64,000 nucleotides of DNA from Pandoraea anhela (GTDB lineage: Bacteria > Pseudomonadota > Gammaproteobacteria > Burkholderiales > Burkholderiaceae): contig NZ_CABPSB010000015.1 in the NCBI RefSeq assembly GCF_902459655.1, forward strand, positions 1 through 64,000. The letters run 5' to 3'. Of this stretch, positions 49,296 to 60,666 are shown one piece after another. A model generated the notes under the pieces. The model made no database searches. It was not told where the DNA came from and worked only from the letters and a program-made list of their open reading frames with translations. Both the position numbers and the translations under genes were made by a program. Position 1 is the first letter of the stretch. Each line of letters starts with the position of its first letter.

Positions 49296-50231
49296 CTACA
49301 CACCTGCTGCCGGCAGCTCAGGCAACGCGCCTGCATAAGGCGCTTCCGGCAATCCTTGCACGCCGCATCGTACGGCAAATACGTGACCATCGTGTTCGTT
49401 CGCATTCGCCCCCGGACGAATGGACGTGACGAAAAGCGTATCGAAGTCGCGTCCGCCGAACGCGCACATCGACGGCTTGGCGACCGGCAGCACGACCTCG
49501 CGGTCGAGCGCCCCCGCCGGCGTGAATCGCAGCAGACGACCGCCGTCGTTGGCGCATGTCCAGTAACAGCCGTCGGCATCGACGGCCGCCCCGTCGGGGC
49601 GTCCCGGATACTGGTTCATGTCGACGAACAGACGCCGGTGGCTGATCGCCCCGCTGTGCGCGTCGAAATCGAACGCCCACACGCGACGCACCGTCGGATG
49701 CGAATCGCTCAGATACATCGTGCGGCTGTCCGGCGAAAAGGCCAGACCGTTTTGCGTCACCAGTCCGTCGACGAGCGGAGCGGACAAGCGCCCCTTCTCG
49801 TCGAAGCTGAAAAGCGAACCCGCATCGCTCGCGAGCGACATGTCCGCGACCATCGTGCCCGCCCAGAAGCGCCCCTGCCGGTCGCAGCGGCCATCGTTGA
49901 AGCGCATGCCCGACGCCGGGAACGCCGGCGCGGCCAGTCGCTCCCACGCGGACGCCGCCACATGGCCCGGCGCGCCCAGCCGCACGGCGAACAGGCCGGT
50001 CTCGCACGCGGCGAGCAATGTGCCGGACGCGTCGAACGAGAAGCAGGCGACCTGTTCGGGGAACGTCCACTGACGATGCTCGCCGTCGGCGGGCGTCACA
50101 CGATGCAGTTGCTTCGCGGGGATATCGACCCAGTAGAGCGCCTGCTCGTCGGCACGCCACAACGGGCTCTCGCCAACGGCATGGGGGGTCTCGCGCGACG
50201 GCTCGAGCCGCTCGATCGACGACAGACTCAT
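49296..50231 (-). CDS. SMP-30/gluconolactonase-family lactonase
   Basis: A 311-residue six-bladed propeller. Metal ligands: Glu in GESPLW near residue 20, Asn in GMRFNDGRCD near 112 and NGLAFSPDS near 160, and Asp in RPDGAAVDADG near 210. It probably opens the aldarolactone made by the uronate dehydrogenase encoded just upstream (ATGA overlap at 50228-50231). Confidence 0.9.
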   Translation of the reverse strand: MSLSSIERLEPSRETPHAVGESPLWRADEQALYWVDIPAKQLHRVTPADGEHRQWTFPEQVACFSFDASGTLLAACETGLFAVRLGAPGHVAASAWERLAAPAFPASGMRFNDGRCDRQGRFWAGTMVADMSLASDAGSLFSFDEKGRLSAPLVDGLVTQNGLAFSPDSRTMYLSDSHPTVRRVWAFDFDAHSGAISHRRLFVDMNQYPGRPDGAAVDADGCYWTCANDGGRLLRFTPAGALDREVVLPVAKPSMCAFGGRDFDTLFVTSIRPGANANEHDGHVFAVRCGVQGLPEAPYAGALPELPAAGV

Positions 50232-51052
50232 GCCTTGGGCTCCATCGGCCCCATCAGCACGAACGGGCCACCCTGGAAACGTTGCGTCCAGTCGTCCATT
50301 TGCGGGTCCGGCGCTTTGGCCGGGAACAGGCCGGCGAACTCCGCGGAGCTGTCTTGCGGACGGAAGCCGAGGAACGCGGCCTTGGTGTTGTCGACCCACA
50401 GTGTCGGGTTGTTCGACACGCCGTAGATGATCGCGTGACCGACACGGTTCGTGAACAGCGAGCAACGCACGAGTTCGACGAAATCGCGATAGCTCAGGTA
50501 CGTCACCATCATGCGCGGATTCTTCGGCTGCTCGAACGACGAACCGATACGCAGGCACACCGTCTCGAGACCGAAGCGGTCGAAGTAGTAGCGCGAGAGG
50601 TCCTCGCCGAAGCACTTCGAGATGCCGTACATGCCGTCGGGACGATGCGGGGCGTCGATGTCGAGCACTTCCGTCACCGGATGGAAGCCGACGGCGTGAT
50701 TCGAGCTGGCGTAGACGATGCGCTTCACGCCCTGCTTCTGCGCCGCACTGTAGACGTTGTACAGGCCGAGGATGTTCGCTTGCATGATGTCGTCGAACGG
50801 CGCTTCGACGGACACCCCGCCGAGGTGCACCAGCGCGTCCACACCTTCGAGCAGCGCATGGACGGCCGCGCGATCGGCGAGGTCGACCTGCATGGCTTCC
50901 TCGTGCGGCGCCGTGTCGGTGATGGGAACGATGTCGCTCACGCGCACGATATCCGCCCATTCGGCGAGCTTGCCGCGCAGTTGTTTGCCGAGATTGCCCG
51001 CCGCGCCGGTCAGCAGAAGACGGCGGAAGGGTTTGCCGGAAGTCTGGCTCAT
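50228..51052 (-). CDS. udh: Uronate dehydrogenase (NAD-dependent epimerase/dehydratase fold)
   Basis: A 274-residue short-chain enzyme with the Rossmann motif LLTGAAGNLGKQL near residue 13, HLGGVSVEAPFDD, ASSNHAVGFH and the catalytic Tyr-x3-Lys in YGISKCFGED near 136-140. It oxidises glucuronate or galacturonate to the aldarolactone. The match to known Udh enzymes is strong from memory. AAGGATC precedes the ATG at 51052. Confidence 0.88.
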   Translation of the reverse strand: MSQTSGKPFRRLLLTGAAGNLGKQLRGKLAEWADIVRVSDIVPITDTAPHEEAMQVDLADRAAVHALLEGVDALVHLGGVSVEAPFDDIMQANILGLYNVYSAAQKQGVKRIVYASSNHAVGFHPVTEVLDIDAPHRPDGMYGISKCFGEDLSRYYFDRFGLETVCLRIGSSFEQPKNPRMMVTYLSYRDFVELVRCSLFTNRVGHAIIYGVSNNPTLWVDNTKAAFLGFRPQDSSAEFAGLFPAKAPDPQMDDWTQRFQGGPFVLMGPMEPKA

Positions 51053-51262
51053 AGTGATCCTTATTGCTCCTGATTCATCGGTAAATCGCGATGCACGCAC
51101 GCCGCATGCGCGGCATGCGCATCATCGCTACAACAACACCGACGCCGCGCTGCACACCCTGGGGGGAGTGTGCGGCGCGGCGTACGTCAAATCCTGCGGC
51201 GACGACGGCGGTGACGACAACGCGGTTTCGCATCATCGCACCAGACGGTCGCGGTTCGCGCA

Positions 51263-52582
51263 CTAGGCATTGGCCGTGCGGCTTACATCGACTCCCGCGC
51301 TCTTTTGCACCGGCGCCGGCGTGGCCGTTCCGGTGATGTGCGGCTTGACCAGCGTCCACAGAATCACCGCACCGACCAGATCGCCCAGCCCCAGCGCCAC
51401 GAAGAACGGGGCGTAGCCGACGGCGGTCACGAACGTGCCGATCACCAGCGTGAAGAGCAGGTTGCCGATACCGGCGGACAGCCCCGCAAGACCGGTGACG
51501 GTCGCCACTTCGTTGCGCGGGAACAGATCGGCCGACATCGAAATCACGGTAACGGACAACGTCTGGTGCGCGAAACCGCCGAGGCACAACAGGAAGATCG
51601 CCATCATCGGATCTTTGACGAAGCCCACGCCGCACATCGCCGTCATGACGAGCGCGCCGATGGTGAACACAACACGCTTGCCGTTGAAGATGGTGATCTT
51701 GAAATGCTTGTTCAGCCAGACGGACACGGTGCCGCCCATGAGGCAGCCGATATCGGCGGCGACGAACGGCAGCCAGGCCGTGGCCGCGATCGTCTTCAGA
51801 TCGAAGCCGCGCGCCTGATTGAGGTACAGCGGCATCCAGAACACGATCGTGCCCCACACCGGATCCGCGAAGAAGCGCGGCAGCGCGATGCCCCAGAAGT
51901 TGCGCTGGCGCAGGATCGAGACGAGGTTCGGCTTGCGGGCGTCGGCAACGGCGTCGACGACGCGGCCTTCATTGATGTACGCCGACTCGGCATCCGTGAG
52001 CGCCGGGTGGTCGGTCGGGTGACGGTAGAACATGAACCACAGCACGCCCCACACAAGTCCCAGCGCGCCGGCGATCACAAACGCCGTCTCCCAGTTGTAA
52101 CGCAGAATCGACCACGCGATGAGCGGCGGCGCGAGAATCGCCCCGATCGACGTCCCGATGTTGAAGATGCCGGCCGCGAGCGCACGCTCCTTCGTCGGGA
52201 ACCAGAACGCAGCGGCACGCATGCCCGCCGGGATGAACGACGCTTCTGCCAGCCCCAGCAGGCCGCGCAACACGAACAGCCCGACCCAGCCGTCGGCCAG
52301 ACCGTGCAACATGCACACCACCGACCACATCACGCCGCAAATCAGAAAGCCCATGCGCAGGCCGATGCGGTCCATCAGATACCCCGTGATGGGCGCGCCG
52401 ATCGGGTAAAGCACGAGGAAAGCGCCCGTGATCCAGCCGTACTGCTGGGTCGTGATGTGGAGATCCTTCATCACCGTGGGGGCCGCAACGGCAAGCGAGC
52501 TGCGCGCGAGGTAGTTCATGACCGTGCCGAGCGTCAGCAGTCCGATCATCCACCAGCGCAGGCCTTTGATCTTCAGTGCCAT
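51263..52582 (-). CDS. MFS hexuronate transporter (ExuT-like)
   Basis: A 439-residue protein with 12 helices of the anion:cation symporter family (LRWWMIGLLTLGTVMNYLAR, GAPITGYLMDRIGLR, FGLAEASFIPAG-like GLAEASFIPAG). With udh and the lactonase it forms a likely uptake and oxidation route for glucuronate/galacturonate. MALKIKGLRWW at 52582 was chosen over an earlier start. A 210-base gap separates it from udh. Confidence 0.88.
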   Translation of the reverse strand: MALKIKGLRWWMIGLLTLGTVMNYLARSSLAVAAPTVMKDLHITTQQYGWITGAFLVLYPIGAPITGYLMDRIGLRMGFLICGVMWSVVCMLHGLADGWVGLFVLRGLLGLAEASFIPAGMRAAAFWFPTKERALAAGIFNIGTSIGAILAPPLIAWSILRYNWETAFVIAGALGLVWGVLWFMFYRHPTDHPALTDAESAYINEGRVVDAVADARKPNLVSILRQRNFWGIALPRFFADPVWGTIVFWMPLYLNQARGFDLKTIAATAWLPFVAADIGCLMGGTVSVWLNKHFKITIFNGKRVVFTIGALVMTAMCGVGFVKDPMMAIFLLCLGGFAHQTLSVTVISMSADLFPRNEVATVTGLAGLSAGIGNLLFTLVIGTFVTAVGYAPFFVALGLGDLVGAVILWTLVKPHITGTATPAPVQKSAGVDVSRTANA

Positions 52583-52896
52583 GATGGTTGTCTCTCCGTG
52601 GATATTTTTATGGCAAGCGATTTGGCTCGCTTGGAGAGGCATCCTACGTGAGACGATGTACGATGACAATGCCCGATGCGACAGTTTACGGATAATCCCT
52701 AGTCTTTCGGACGGTTGGTGGCATCATCACCTAAAGCCTTGTCGTAACTGAAGTTTACATATGTTGGGAGAGTTTCACCCTGGGCAAACGGTCAACAATC
52801 ACACCTTGTTGTCTGACGTCTTATATTTAGCAACCTATAGAATTTCGCCAGCCGTCCGTTGCGCAGGGCCGTTGGCGTTGCGAGAGGAACGGGCAA
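52583..52896. other. Intergenic region upstream of the uronate operon, no gene recognised
   Basis: This stretch holds the expected promoter of the exuT-like/udh/lactonase genes. It is relatively AT-rich around 52640-52860. No local regulator gene or coding frame was seen. Confidence 0.5.
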
Positions 52897-52930
52897 GAAA
52901 AAACCGTCCGGACGTTACCATCCGGACGGC
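52897..52930 (-). terminator. Rho-independent terminator downstream of gltBD
   Basis: CCGTCCGGA and TCCGGACGG form a 9-bp perfect stem with an 8-base loop; on the minus strand six to seven T follow. It lies 147 bases after the gltD stop. Confidence 0.85.
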
Positions 52931-53076
52931 TTCTTCACAGTGACGCAGATGCCTACCTCCGCGCCCCTCCTCTCAACCTCACAACCACCCCGTATTTGTG
53001 GTTTTGGCAGGCATAACCGACGGACGCGTCGCGCCCCCGAAGGCGCGCTTCGCGACTCGACGCGATCCGGTTCGCT

Positions 53077-54543
53077 TTAGCGCGGCAGTTCCGAGTGCCC
53101 CATCAGGAACTCGTCCACGGCACGGGCGCACTGACGACCTTCGCGAATCGCCCACACGACCAGCGACTGGCCGCGACGCACGTCGCCGGCGGCGAAGACC
53201 TTCGGCAGGTTCGTCGTGTAGGCGCGCTCGCCTTCGGTCGACGAACGCACGTTGCCCCGCGCATCCTTGTCCACACCAAACGCGTCGAGCACCGTTTGCA
53301 GCGGCGAGACGAAACCCATCGCCAGCAGCACGAGATCGGCCTTGAGTTCGAATTCCGAGCCCGGCACTTCCTGCATCTTGCCGTCCTTCCATTCGAGACG
53401 CACCGCGATCAGCTTTTCGACCTTGCCGTTCTTGCCTTCGAAGCGCTTGGTCGCGACAGACCAGTCGCGCTCGCAGCCCTCTTCGTGGCTCGACGACGTG
53501 CGCAGCTTGGTCGGCCAGTAAGGCCATACCATCGGCTTGTTCTCCTGCTCCGGCGGCTGCGGCAGCAGTTCGAACTGCGTTACGGCCTTGGCACCATGAC
53601 GATTCGACGTGCCCACGCAATCCGAACCGGTATCGCCACCGCCGATCACGATCACGTTTTTGCCGGTCGCCAGCAACTGGTTTGCCAGTTTGTCGCCGGC
53701 GTTGACCTTATTCTGCTGCGGCAGGAATTCCATCGCGAAATGAATGCCGTCGAGTTCGCGGCCGGGCACCGGCAGATCGCGCGGCTGTTCCGCGCCACCG
53801 GCGATGACCACGGCGTCGAACTGCGCCTGCAACTGCTCCGGCGAAATCGTCTCTTTGGAGAAGTTGTTGATGTGCGCGTCGGGGGCGTCCTTGCCGACAT
53901 AGACGCCGGTACGGAACGTCACCCCTTCGGCTTCCATCTGGCGCATACGGCGATCGATCAGCCACTTCTCCAGCTTGAAGTCGGGAATGCCGTAACGCAG
54001 CAGGCCGCCCACGCGATCGTTCTTCTCGAACACGGTGACGTCGTGGCCGGCGCGCGCGAGTTGCTGCGCGACAGCCATGCCCGCCGGGCCGGAACCGACG
54101 ACAGCGACCGTCTTGCCGGTCTTGTGCCTGGCTGGTTGCGGCTCGACCCAGCCTTCGCTCCAGGCCTTGTCGATGATCGCGTGCTCGATCGACTTGATGC
54201 CCACGGCGTCGCTGTTGATGTTCAGCGTGCAGGCCGCTTCACACGGCGCCGGGCAGATACGTCCCGTGAATTCCGGGAAGTTGTTGGTCGAGTGCAGCAC
54301 CGAAATAGCCGACTTCCAGTCCTGGCGATACACCAGGTCGTTGAAGTCGGGAATGATGTTGTTGACCGGGCAACCGTTGTTGCAGAACGGAATGCCGCAA
54401 TCCATGCAGCGTGCGCCCTGCACCTTTGCCTGATCGTCGGAGAGCGCGAGCACGAACTCCTTGTAGTGCTTCACGCGTGCCAGCGGTGCTTCGTACGACT
54501 CGCTCTGGCGCTCGAATTCGAGAAAACCTGTGACCTTGCCCAT
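53077..54543 (-). CDS. gltD: Glutamate synthase (NADPH) small subunit
   Basis: A 488-residue subunit: N-terminal 4Fe-4S ligands ([17 protein letters not shown] and CPAPCEAAC, about 47-110), then FAD ([17 protein letters not shown]) and NADPH ([13 protein letters not shown]) sites. It passes NADPH electrons to GltB. 98 bases after gltB and co-transcribed. Confidence 0.97.
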   Translation of the reverse strand: MGKVTGFLEFERQSESYEAPLARVKHYKEFVLALSDDQAKVQGARCMDCGIPFCNNGCPVNNIIPDFNDLVYRQDWKSAISVLHSTNNFPEFTGRICPAPCEAACTLNINSDAVGIKSIEHAIIDKAWSEGWVEPQPARHKTGKTVAVVGSGPAGMAVAQQLARAGHDVTVFEKNDRVGGLLRYGIPDFKLEKWLIDRRMRQMEAEGVTFRTGVYVGKDAPDAHINNFSKETISPEQLQAQFDAVVIAGGAEQPRDLPVPGRELDGIHFAMEFLPQQNKVNAGDKLANQLLATGKNVIVIGGGDTGSDCVGTSNRHGAKAVTQFELLPQPPEQENKPMVWPYWPTKLRTSSSHEEGCERDWSVATKRFEGKNGKVEKLIAVRLEWKDGKMQEVPGSEFELKADLVLLAMGFVSPLQTVLDAFGVDKDARGNVRSSTEGERAYTTNLPKVFAAGDVRRGQSLVVWAIREGRQCARAVDEFLMGHSELPR

Positions 54544-54641
54544 GTTTCTTCAGTCGGAAAGTTTTGTGGTTACCGTGCCTCGCCCGCGCGCGGCACGCCT
54601 GCGGGGCCCTCACCCCGCGTGGCGTTGCCGCGCCAGCGGAC

Positions 54642-57600
54642 TCAGGCCGCCAGTGCTTGTTTGTCGCCCGCCTTGGCCATGTCGCCCAGCGCGCGTTTGT
54701 ATTCGCTCGGGAACACCTTCACGAACTTGCGGCGTGCGCCGTCCCAGTCTTCGAGCAGCGCCTTGGCGCGCGTGGAGCCCGTGTACTGGAAGTGACGCTC
54801 GATGAGCTCGCGCAGTTGCGCCTCGTCCGTCTGGCCGCGGTGCCACAGGCCCTCGCTGACCGTACGCTCCTGCTCGCCGTGCGGCAGCACCGGATCGAGC
54901 GCGACCATCGCCGTGTTGCACTTGGCGGCGAACGTGCCGTCGAGGTCGTACACGTAAGCCACACCGCCCGACATACCGGCAGCGAAGTTACGGCCGGTCT
55001 CGCCCAGCACGACCACCGTACCGCCCGTCATGTATTCGCAACCGTGGTCGCCCGTGCCTTCCACCACTGCCGTCGCGCCCGAGTTACGCACGCAGAAACG
55101 CTCGCCGGCCACGCCGTTGAAGAACGCTTCGCCCTCGATGGCGCCGATCATCACGGTGTTGCCCACGATGATGTTGTCTTCGGCGTTGCCGCGGAAGTCG
55201 TTGGTCGGACGCACGATGATGCGCCCGCCCGACAGGCCCTTGCCAACGTAGTCGTTACCGTCGCCGACCAGATCCAGCGTGATGCCGCGTGCGAGGAACG
55301 CGCCGAAGCTCTGACCCGCCGTGCCCTTGAGCTGCACGTGGATGGTGTCTTGCGGCAGACCGTCGTGACCGTAACGCCTGGCCACTTCGCCCGAGAGCAT
55401 GGCGCCGACCGTACGGTTACGGTTGCGCACCGGCTGGATGAACGAGACGTGCTCCCCCTTTTCCAGCGCCGGCAGCGCCTTCTCGATCAGCGCGTGATCG
55501 AGCGCACCGGCCAGGCCGTGGTCCTGCGTCTCGACATGCAGACGCGGCACATCGGCTTCCACTTCCGGCAGATGGAAGATGCGGCTGAAATCGAGCCCCT
55601 TCGCCTTCCAGTGCTCCACCCCGGCCTTGGTGTTGAGCAGATCGGCGCGGCCGATGAGATCGTCGAACTTCGCGATGCCCAGTTGCGCCATGATCTCGCG
55701 CACTTCCTCGGCCACGAAGAAGAAGTAATTGACGACGTGTTCCGGCTTGCCCTGGAATTTCTTGCGCAGCACCGGATCTTGCGTCGCTACGCCGACCGGG
55801 CACGTGTTCAGATGGCACTTACGCATCATGATGCAGCCCTCGACGACGAGCGGCGCCGTCGCGAAGCCGAATTCGTCCGCGCCGAGCAGTGCACCGATCA
55901 CCACGTCGCGGCCGGTCTTCATCTGACCGTCGGCCTGCACGCGGATACGACCGCGCAGGCGGTTGAGCACCAGCGTTTGCTGCGTCTCCGCGAGGCCCAG
56001 TTCCCACGGCGTGCCGGCGTACTTCACCGAGGAGAGCGGCGACGCCCCCGTGCCGCCGTCATGACCGGCGATCACCACGTGATCGGCCTTGGCTTTCGCG
56101 ACACCGGCAGCCACCGTGCCCACACCGACTTCCGACACGAGCTTCACCGAGATCGACGACGACGCATTCACGTTCTTCAGATCGTGAATGAGCTGCGCCA
56201 GGTCTTCGATCGAGTAGATGTCGTGGTGCGGCGGCGGCGAGATGAGGCCCACGCCCGGCACCGAGTAACGCAGCTTGCCGATGTATTCCGTCACCTTGTG
56301 ACCCGGCAACTGACCGCCTTCGCCCGGCTTTGCCCCCTGCGCCATCTTGATCTGGATCTGGTCTGCGGAGACCAGATAATCGGCCGTTACGCCGAAGCGG
56401 CCGGACGCGACCTGCTTGATCTTCGAGCGCAGCGAGTCGCCGTCTTGCAGTTCGATGTCGGTCTCGATGACGTCGCGGCCCACGATCGAGGCGAGCGATT
56501 CGCCCTTCTTGATCGGAATGCCCTTGAGTTCGTTGCGATAACGACGCGGATCCTCACCACCCTCCCCCGTGTTCGACTTGCCGCCGATACGGTTCATGGC
56601 GACGGCCAGCGTGGCGTGCGCTTCGGTCGAGATCGAGCCGAGCGACATGGCGCCCGTGGCGAAGCGCTTCACGATGTCCTTGGCGGACTCGACCTGATCG
56701 AGCGGAATCGCACGCTGCGGATCGACGCGGAACTCGAACAGACCGCGCAGCGTCATGTGGCGCTTGCTCTGGTCGTTGATGAGGTTCGCGTACTCCTTGT
56801 ACGTCTGGTACGAATTCGAACGGGTCGAGTGCTGGAGCTTCGCAATGGCGTCCGGCGTCCACATGTGGTCTTCGCCACGAATGCGGAACGCGTATTCGCC
56901 GCCGGCGTCGAGCATGTTCGAGAGCACCGGGTTGTCGCCGAAGGCGTCGCGATGCAGGCGCACCGCTTCCTCGGCCACCTCGAAGATGCCGATCCCGCCG
57001 ACGTTCGACGCCGTGCCCTGGAAATACTTCTGAATCAGTTCCTGCGACAAACCGATCGCTTCGAAGATCTGCGCTCCCGTGTACGACATGTACGTCGAGA
57101 TGCCCATCTTCGACATGACCTTGTGCAGGCCCTTGCCCACGGCCTTCACGAAGTGCTTCACCGCCTTCTCGGGCGTCAGGTCGCCGCCTTGCTTGCGCGC
57201 GATCTGCGCGAGCGTTTCCATCGCCAGGTACGGGTGAACGGCTTCCGCGCCATAGCCCGCGAGCAATGCGAAGTGGTGCACTTCACGTGCCGAACCGGTT
57301 TCCACCACCAGACCCGTGCTCGTGCGCAGACCTTGCGCAACCAGATGCTGGTGCACGGCAGACGTGGCGAGCAGCGCCGGAATGGCGACCTGTTCGCGGT
57401 TCGTCAGACGGTCCGAAACGATGAGGATGTTGTAGCCCGACTTCACCGCGTCGACGGCTTCGGCGCACAGCGACGCGAGGCGAGCTTCGATCCCTTCCTT
57501 GCCCCAGGCCACCGGGTAGCAGATGTTCAACTCGTACGAGCGGAATTTGCCGCCGGTGTACTTGTCGATGTGGCGGATCTTCGAGATTTCCTTGAAGTCC

Positions 57601-59375
57601 AGCACCGGCTGCGACACTTCGAGGCGCATCGGCGGGTTGATGTTGTTCGTGTCGAGCAGGTTCGGCTTCGGGCCGATGAACGACACCAGCGACATCACCA
57701 TGTTTTCGCGGATCGGGTCGATCGGCGGGTTCGTCACCTGCGCGAACAGCTGGCGGAAGTAGTGATAGAGCGTCTTGTTCTTGTTGCTCATGACCGCGAG
57801 CGGGCTGTCGTTGCCCATCGAGCCCACCGCCTCTTCGCCGTTGATCGCCATCGGCGTCATCAGCACCTTCACTTCTTCCTGCGTGTAGCCGAATGCCTGC
57901 TGCAAGTCGAGCAGCGGCGTGGCCGTGTCGTGGTGCACGCCGGCTTCTTCGACCTTCGGCTCGATCTCGTCGAGCTTGATGCGCACGGCATCGATCCAGC
58001 TCTTGTACGGCTTGGCGTTCGCGAGGTTGTCCTTGAGTTCCTTGTCGTCGATGATGCGGCCCTGATCCATGTCGATCAGGAACATCTTGCCCGGTTGCAG
58101 GCGCCACTTCTTGACGATCTTCGACTCGGGGATCGGCAGCACGCCCGACTCGGAGGCCAGAATGACGACGTCGTCGTCGGTGATGACGAAGCGTGCCGGA
58201 CGCAGGCCGTTACGATCGAGCGTGGCGCCGATCTGACGACCGTCGGTGAACGCGATGGCGGCGGGGCCGTCCCACGGCTCCATCATTGCGGCGTGGTACT
58301 CGTAGAACGCGCGGCGGTTCTCGTCCATGAGCGTGTGCTGTTCCCAGGCTTCCGGGATCATCATCATCACGGCGTGGGCGAGCGGGTAGCCGGCCATCGT
58401 GAGCATTTCGAGACAGTTGTCGAACGATGCCGTGTCCGACTGGCCCGGATAGATCAGCGGCCACAGTTTTTGCAGATCGTTGCCGAGCACGGCCGACGAG
58501 ATCGCGCCGGTGCGGGCGTTGATCCAGTTCACGTTGCCCTTCACGGTGTTGATTTCACCGTTGTGCGCGACCATGCGGTACGGGTGCGCCAGCTCCCACG
58601 CGGGGAACGTGTTCGTCGAGAAACGCTGGTGAACGAGCGCAAGTGCCGAGACCGTGCGCGGGTCGGCCAGATCGCGGTAATAGCGGCCAACCTGATCGCA
58701 CAGCAGCAGGCCCTTGTAGACGATCGTGCGCGCCGACATCGACGGCACGAAGTATTCCTTGCCGTGCTTGAGCTTGAGCGCCTGAATGCGGTGGCTTGCC
58801 GTCTTCCTGATGACGTACAGCTTACGCTCGAGGGCGTCCGTCACCATGATGTCCTGACCGCGACCGATGAAGATCTGGCGGATGACCGGCTCGGTGGCCT
58901 TCACGTTGGGCGACATCGGCATGTCGCGATCGATCGCGACATCGCGCCAGCCCAGCACGACCTGGCCTTCCGCCTTCACGGTGCGTTCGAGTTCCTGTTC
59001 GCAAGCCAGACGCGACGCATGTTCCTTCGGCAGGAAGATCATGCCCACGCCGTATTCGCCGGCGGGCGGCAGGGTCACGCCCTGCTTGGCCATCTCTTCG
59101 CGATAGAACTGGTCGGGAATCTGGAGCAGGATACCGGCGCCGTCCCCCATCAGCGGGTCGGCACCGACGGCGCCCCGGTGATCGAGGTTTTCGAGAATCT
59201 TCAGACCCTGCTCGACGATGGCGTGACTCTTCACGCCCTTGATGTGCGCCACGAAGCCGACGCCGCAGGCATCGTGTTCGTTGGCCGGGTCGTACATGCC
59301 CTGTGCGTCCGGCGCCAAGTACGCCTCACCCGGCAGCGCTGCTGCCGTCGCAATCGGTTGCTGTTTCTTTTCCAC
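54642..59375 (-). CDS. gltB: Glutamate synthase large subunit
   Basis: A 1577-residue enzyme: propeptide of 36 residues, N-terminal amidotransferase with nucleophile Cys37 (EHDACGVGF), central domain, FMN-binding synthase domain, 3Fe-4S ligands in [11 protein letters not shown] and a C-terminal beta-helix GXGXG domain. It makes glutamate from glutamine and 2-oxoglutarate. Start is GTG (MEKKQQPIA). It completes the GS-GOGAT route with glnA at 9.8 kb. Confidence 0.97.
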   Translation of the reverse strand: MEKKQQPIATAAALPGEAYLAPDAQGMYDPANEHDACGVGFVAHIKGVKSHAIVEQGLKILENLDHRGAVGADPLMGDGAGILLQIPDQFYREEMAKQGVTLPPAGEYGVGMIFLPKEHASRLACEQELERTVKAEGQVVLGWRDVAIDRDMPMSPNVKATEPVIRQIFIGRGQDIMVTDALERKLYVIRKTASHRIQALKLKHGKEYFVPSMSARTIVYKGLLLCDQVGRYYRDLADPRTVSALALVHQRFSTNTFPAWELAHPYRMVAHNGEINTVKGNVNWINARTGAISSAVLGNDLQKLWPLIYPGQSDTASFDNCLEMLTMAGYPLAHAVMMMIPEAWEQHTLMDENRRAFYEYHAAMMEPWDGPAAIAFTDGRQIGATLDRNGLRPARFVITDDDVVILASESGVLPIPESKIVKKWRLQPGKMFLIDMDQGRIIDDKELKDNLANAKPYKSWIDAVRIKLDEIEPKVEEAGVHHDTATPLLDLQQAFGYTQEEVKVLMTPMAINGEEAVGSMGNDSPLAVMSNKNKTLYHYFRQLFAQVTNPPIDPIRENMVMSLVSFIGPKPNLLDTNNINPPMRLEVSQPVLDFKEISKIRHIDKYTGGKFRSYELNICYPVAWGKEGIEARLASLCAEAVDAVKSGYNILIVSDRLTNREQVAIPALLATSAVHQHLVAQGLRTSTGLVVETGSAREVHHFALLAGYGAEAVHPYLAMETLAQIARKQGGDLTPEKAVKHFVKAVGKGLHKVMSKMGISTYMSYTGAQIFEAIGLSQELIQKYFQGTASNVGGIGIFEVAEEAVRLHRDAFGDNPVLSNMLDAGGEYAFRIRGEDHMWTPDAIAKLQHSTRSNSYQTYKEYANLINDQSKRHMTLRGLFEFRVDPQRAIPLDQVESAKDIVKRFATGAMSLGSISTEAHATLAVAMNRIGGKSNTGEGGEDPRRYRNELKGIPIKKGESLASIVGRDVIETDIELQDGDSLRSKIKQVASGRFGVTADYLVSADQIQIKMAQGAKPGEGGQLPGHKVTEYIGKLRYSVPGVGLISPPPHHDIYSIEDLAQLIHDLKNVNASSSISVKLVSEVGVGTVAAGVAKAKADHVVIAGHDGGTGASPLSSVKYAGTPWELGLAETQQTLVLNRLRGRIRVQADGQMKTGRDVVIGALLGADEFGFATAPLVVEGCIMMRKCHLNTCPVGVATQDPVLRKKFQGKPEHVVNYFFFVAEEVREIMAQLGIAKFDDLIGRADLLNTKAGVEHWKAKGLDFSRIFHLPEVEADVPRLHVETQDHGLAGALDHALIEKALPALEKGEHVSFIQPVRNRNRTVGAMLSGEVARRYGHDGLPQDTIHVQLKGTAGQSFGAFLARGITLDLVGDGNDYVGKGLSGGRIIVRPTNDFRGNAEDNIIVGNTVMIGAIEGEAFFNGVAGERFCVRNSGATAVVEGTGDHGCEYMTGGTVVVLGETGRNFAAGMSGGVAYVYDLDGTFAAKCNTAMVALDPVLPHGEQERTVSEGLWHRGQTDEAQLRELIERHFQYTGSTRAKALLEDWDGARRKFVKVFPSEYKRALGDMAKAGDKQALAA

Positions 59376-59767
59376 GAGTTACACCGTCTCTTGGCGAGGC
59401 CGCCGCGCGCATGCTCGTCGCGGTCGACCGGGTTAAGTGGGGTTGGCCGGGCGGGCCAGGGCTGCGGTTTCGCGCGCGTCGAAGGTGGTTCTCGGGCGTC
59501 GCCACAGAGCGCCGACTCAGCGCGCACGGTTTTCCGCATCGCACCAAACGGCCGAAGTTGGAATATACGCCATGAAATTCACAATGACAAAAGAATTTAA
59601 TGGGGTCGGATTCCAATTAAAAACCGCACCAAAAGAAGGCTTGTTTTTATTGGGGTCAGATTAATTTCTCGCGATGGAGATTTGACGAAAAAATCAGTGA
59701 TTTCAAAAGGTTGTCGAGTAAGGGGAGGAAGCTCGGCAGGCCGGAACCGGCCTGCCGGAAAACGGCG
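59376..59767. repeat. Gene-free stretch with GGGGTC repeats and palindromes beside the RAYT gene
   Basis: Two copies of TGGGGTCRGATT stand at 59601-59612 and 59651-59662, 50 bases apart. A short palindrome AAATCAGTGATTT follows (59691-59703). A related motif with its own inverted repeat (AGAGATTT...AAATCTCT) stands on the other side of the RAYT gene near 60516-60540. Such GGGGTCAGA motifs are commonly seen near RAYT genes. The part nearest gltB should hold its promoter. Confidence 0.6.
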
Positions 59768-60469
59768 TCAGAGGGCGTTGGCCGGTGATTTACGAGGACG
59801 TCCCCGGGTGAGCGGGCTCACCCGGCGGTTGGCCGCGAGCGACATTCGCGCCTGATACTCGGGTCCGCCGAGCAGCCATCCCTTCTGCGTCGCTGTACGC
59901 AATGCGTCGACCTCATGCGCCGGCAGCGGGATCGAGAACCCCTCTGCGTAAGCGCGTTGACGCTCGAATGGCGTATTCCCGAGCGACCAGTAGAGCGCGT
60001 GATCCGTCACGAGACTGTCGACGCTCAGACCGACGTGATGGTTGTAACTGGACCACAGGTAGTTACCCGGAGCATCGGCCAGACCGGCACGGACGGGATT
60101 GAGTTCGACGTAGCGACTGGCGAGCAACAAATAGTGCTCCGCCTCGATCACCGTCGCGCGATACCGGCCCTCCCATAAGGTGCCGGTGCGTTGGTGACGC
60201 CGGTTGAAATAGAGCACGTAATAGCGGCCGACCGCTTGCAATGTCGCTGGCAAACTGCGCTCGTCGGCGGGGGTCGCCACCAGATGCAGATGATTCGGCA
60301 TCATGCACCAGGCGTGGATCGCCAGACCATTGGCGCGCGCCGCCTCGCGCAGACGATCGTGGAAAACGCGCCGGTCTTCGTCGTCGACGAAGATGGCCTG
60401 TCGGTTATTGCCGCGCAGAATCACGTGCTGCGGCTGACGCGGAATAAAGAGTCTCGGTAATCGGGCCAT
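59768..60469 (-). CDS. REP-associated tyrosine transposase (RAYT, Y1_Tnp family)
   Basis: A 233-residue protein with the IS200-like Y1 domain: start MARLPRLFIPRQPQHVILRG, HUH motif in MMPNHLHLVATP (near 55-66), TGTLWEGRYRA and the likely catalytic Tyr in ASRYVELNPVRAG. RAYTs are single-copy domesticated transposases thought to spread REP palindromes. It stands alone between gltB and an ompW gene. Confidence 0.92.
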   Translation of the reverse strand: MARLPRLFIPRQPQHVILRGNNRQAIFVDDEDRRVFHDRLREAARANGLAIHAWCMMPNHLHLVATPADERSLPATLQAVGRYYVLYFNRRHQRTGTLWEGRYRATVIEAEHYLLLASRYVELNPVRAGLADAPGNYLWSSYNHHVGLSVDSLVTDHALYWSLGNTPFERQRAYAEGFSIPLPAHEVDALRTATQKGWLLGGPEYQARMSLAANRRVSPLTRGRPRKSPANAL

Positions 60470-60666
60470 GCTGATTCAAATGTAATGCTTTAGCGCTCGA
60501 CATCACGATTCGCGAGAGAGATTTCGATGAAAAATCTCTTTAAATACTGATATCTAGCCAAACCCCGTTGATTCGTACAAAAGTTCTAGATCCGACGATT
60601 GCGCCGCGAAATCCCAAGCGCATAATGCATCGAAAAATAAATAAATAATCTTGGGAGGAAAGACAA

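Noticed and set aside
54564-59600. A 1678-codon open frame on the plus strand opposite gltB.
   Set aside because: It mirrors gltB in a GC-rich genome where antisense frames stay open; its protein is rich in Arg, His and Val with no domain, whereas gltB is unmistakable.
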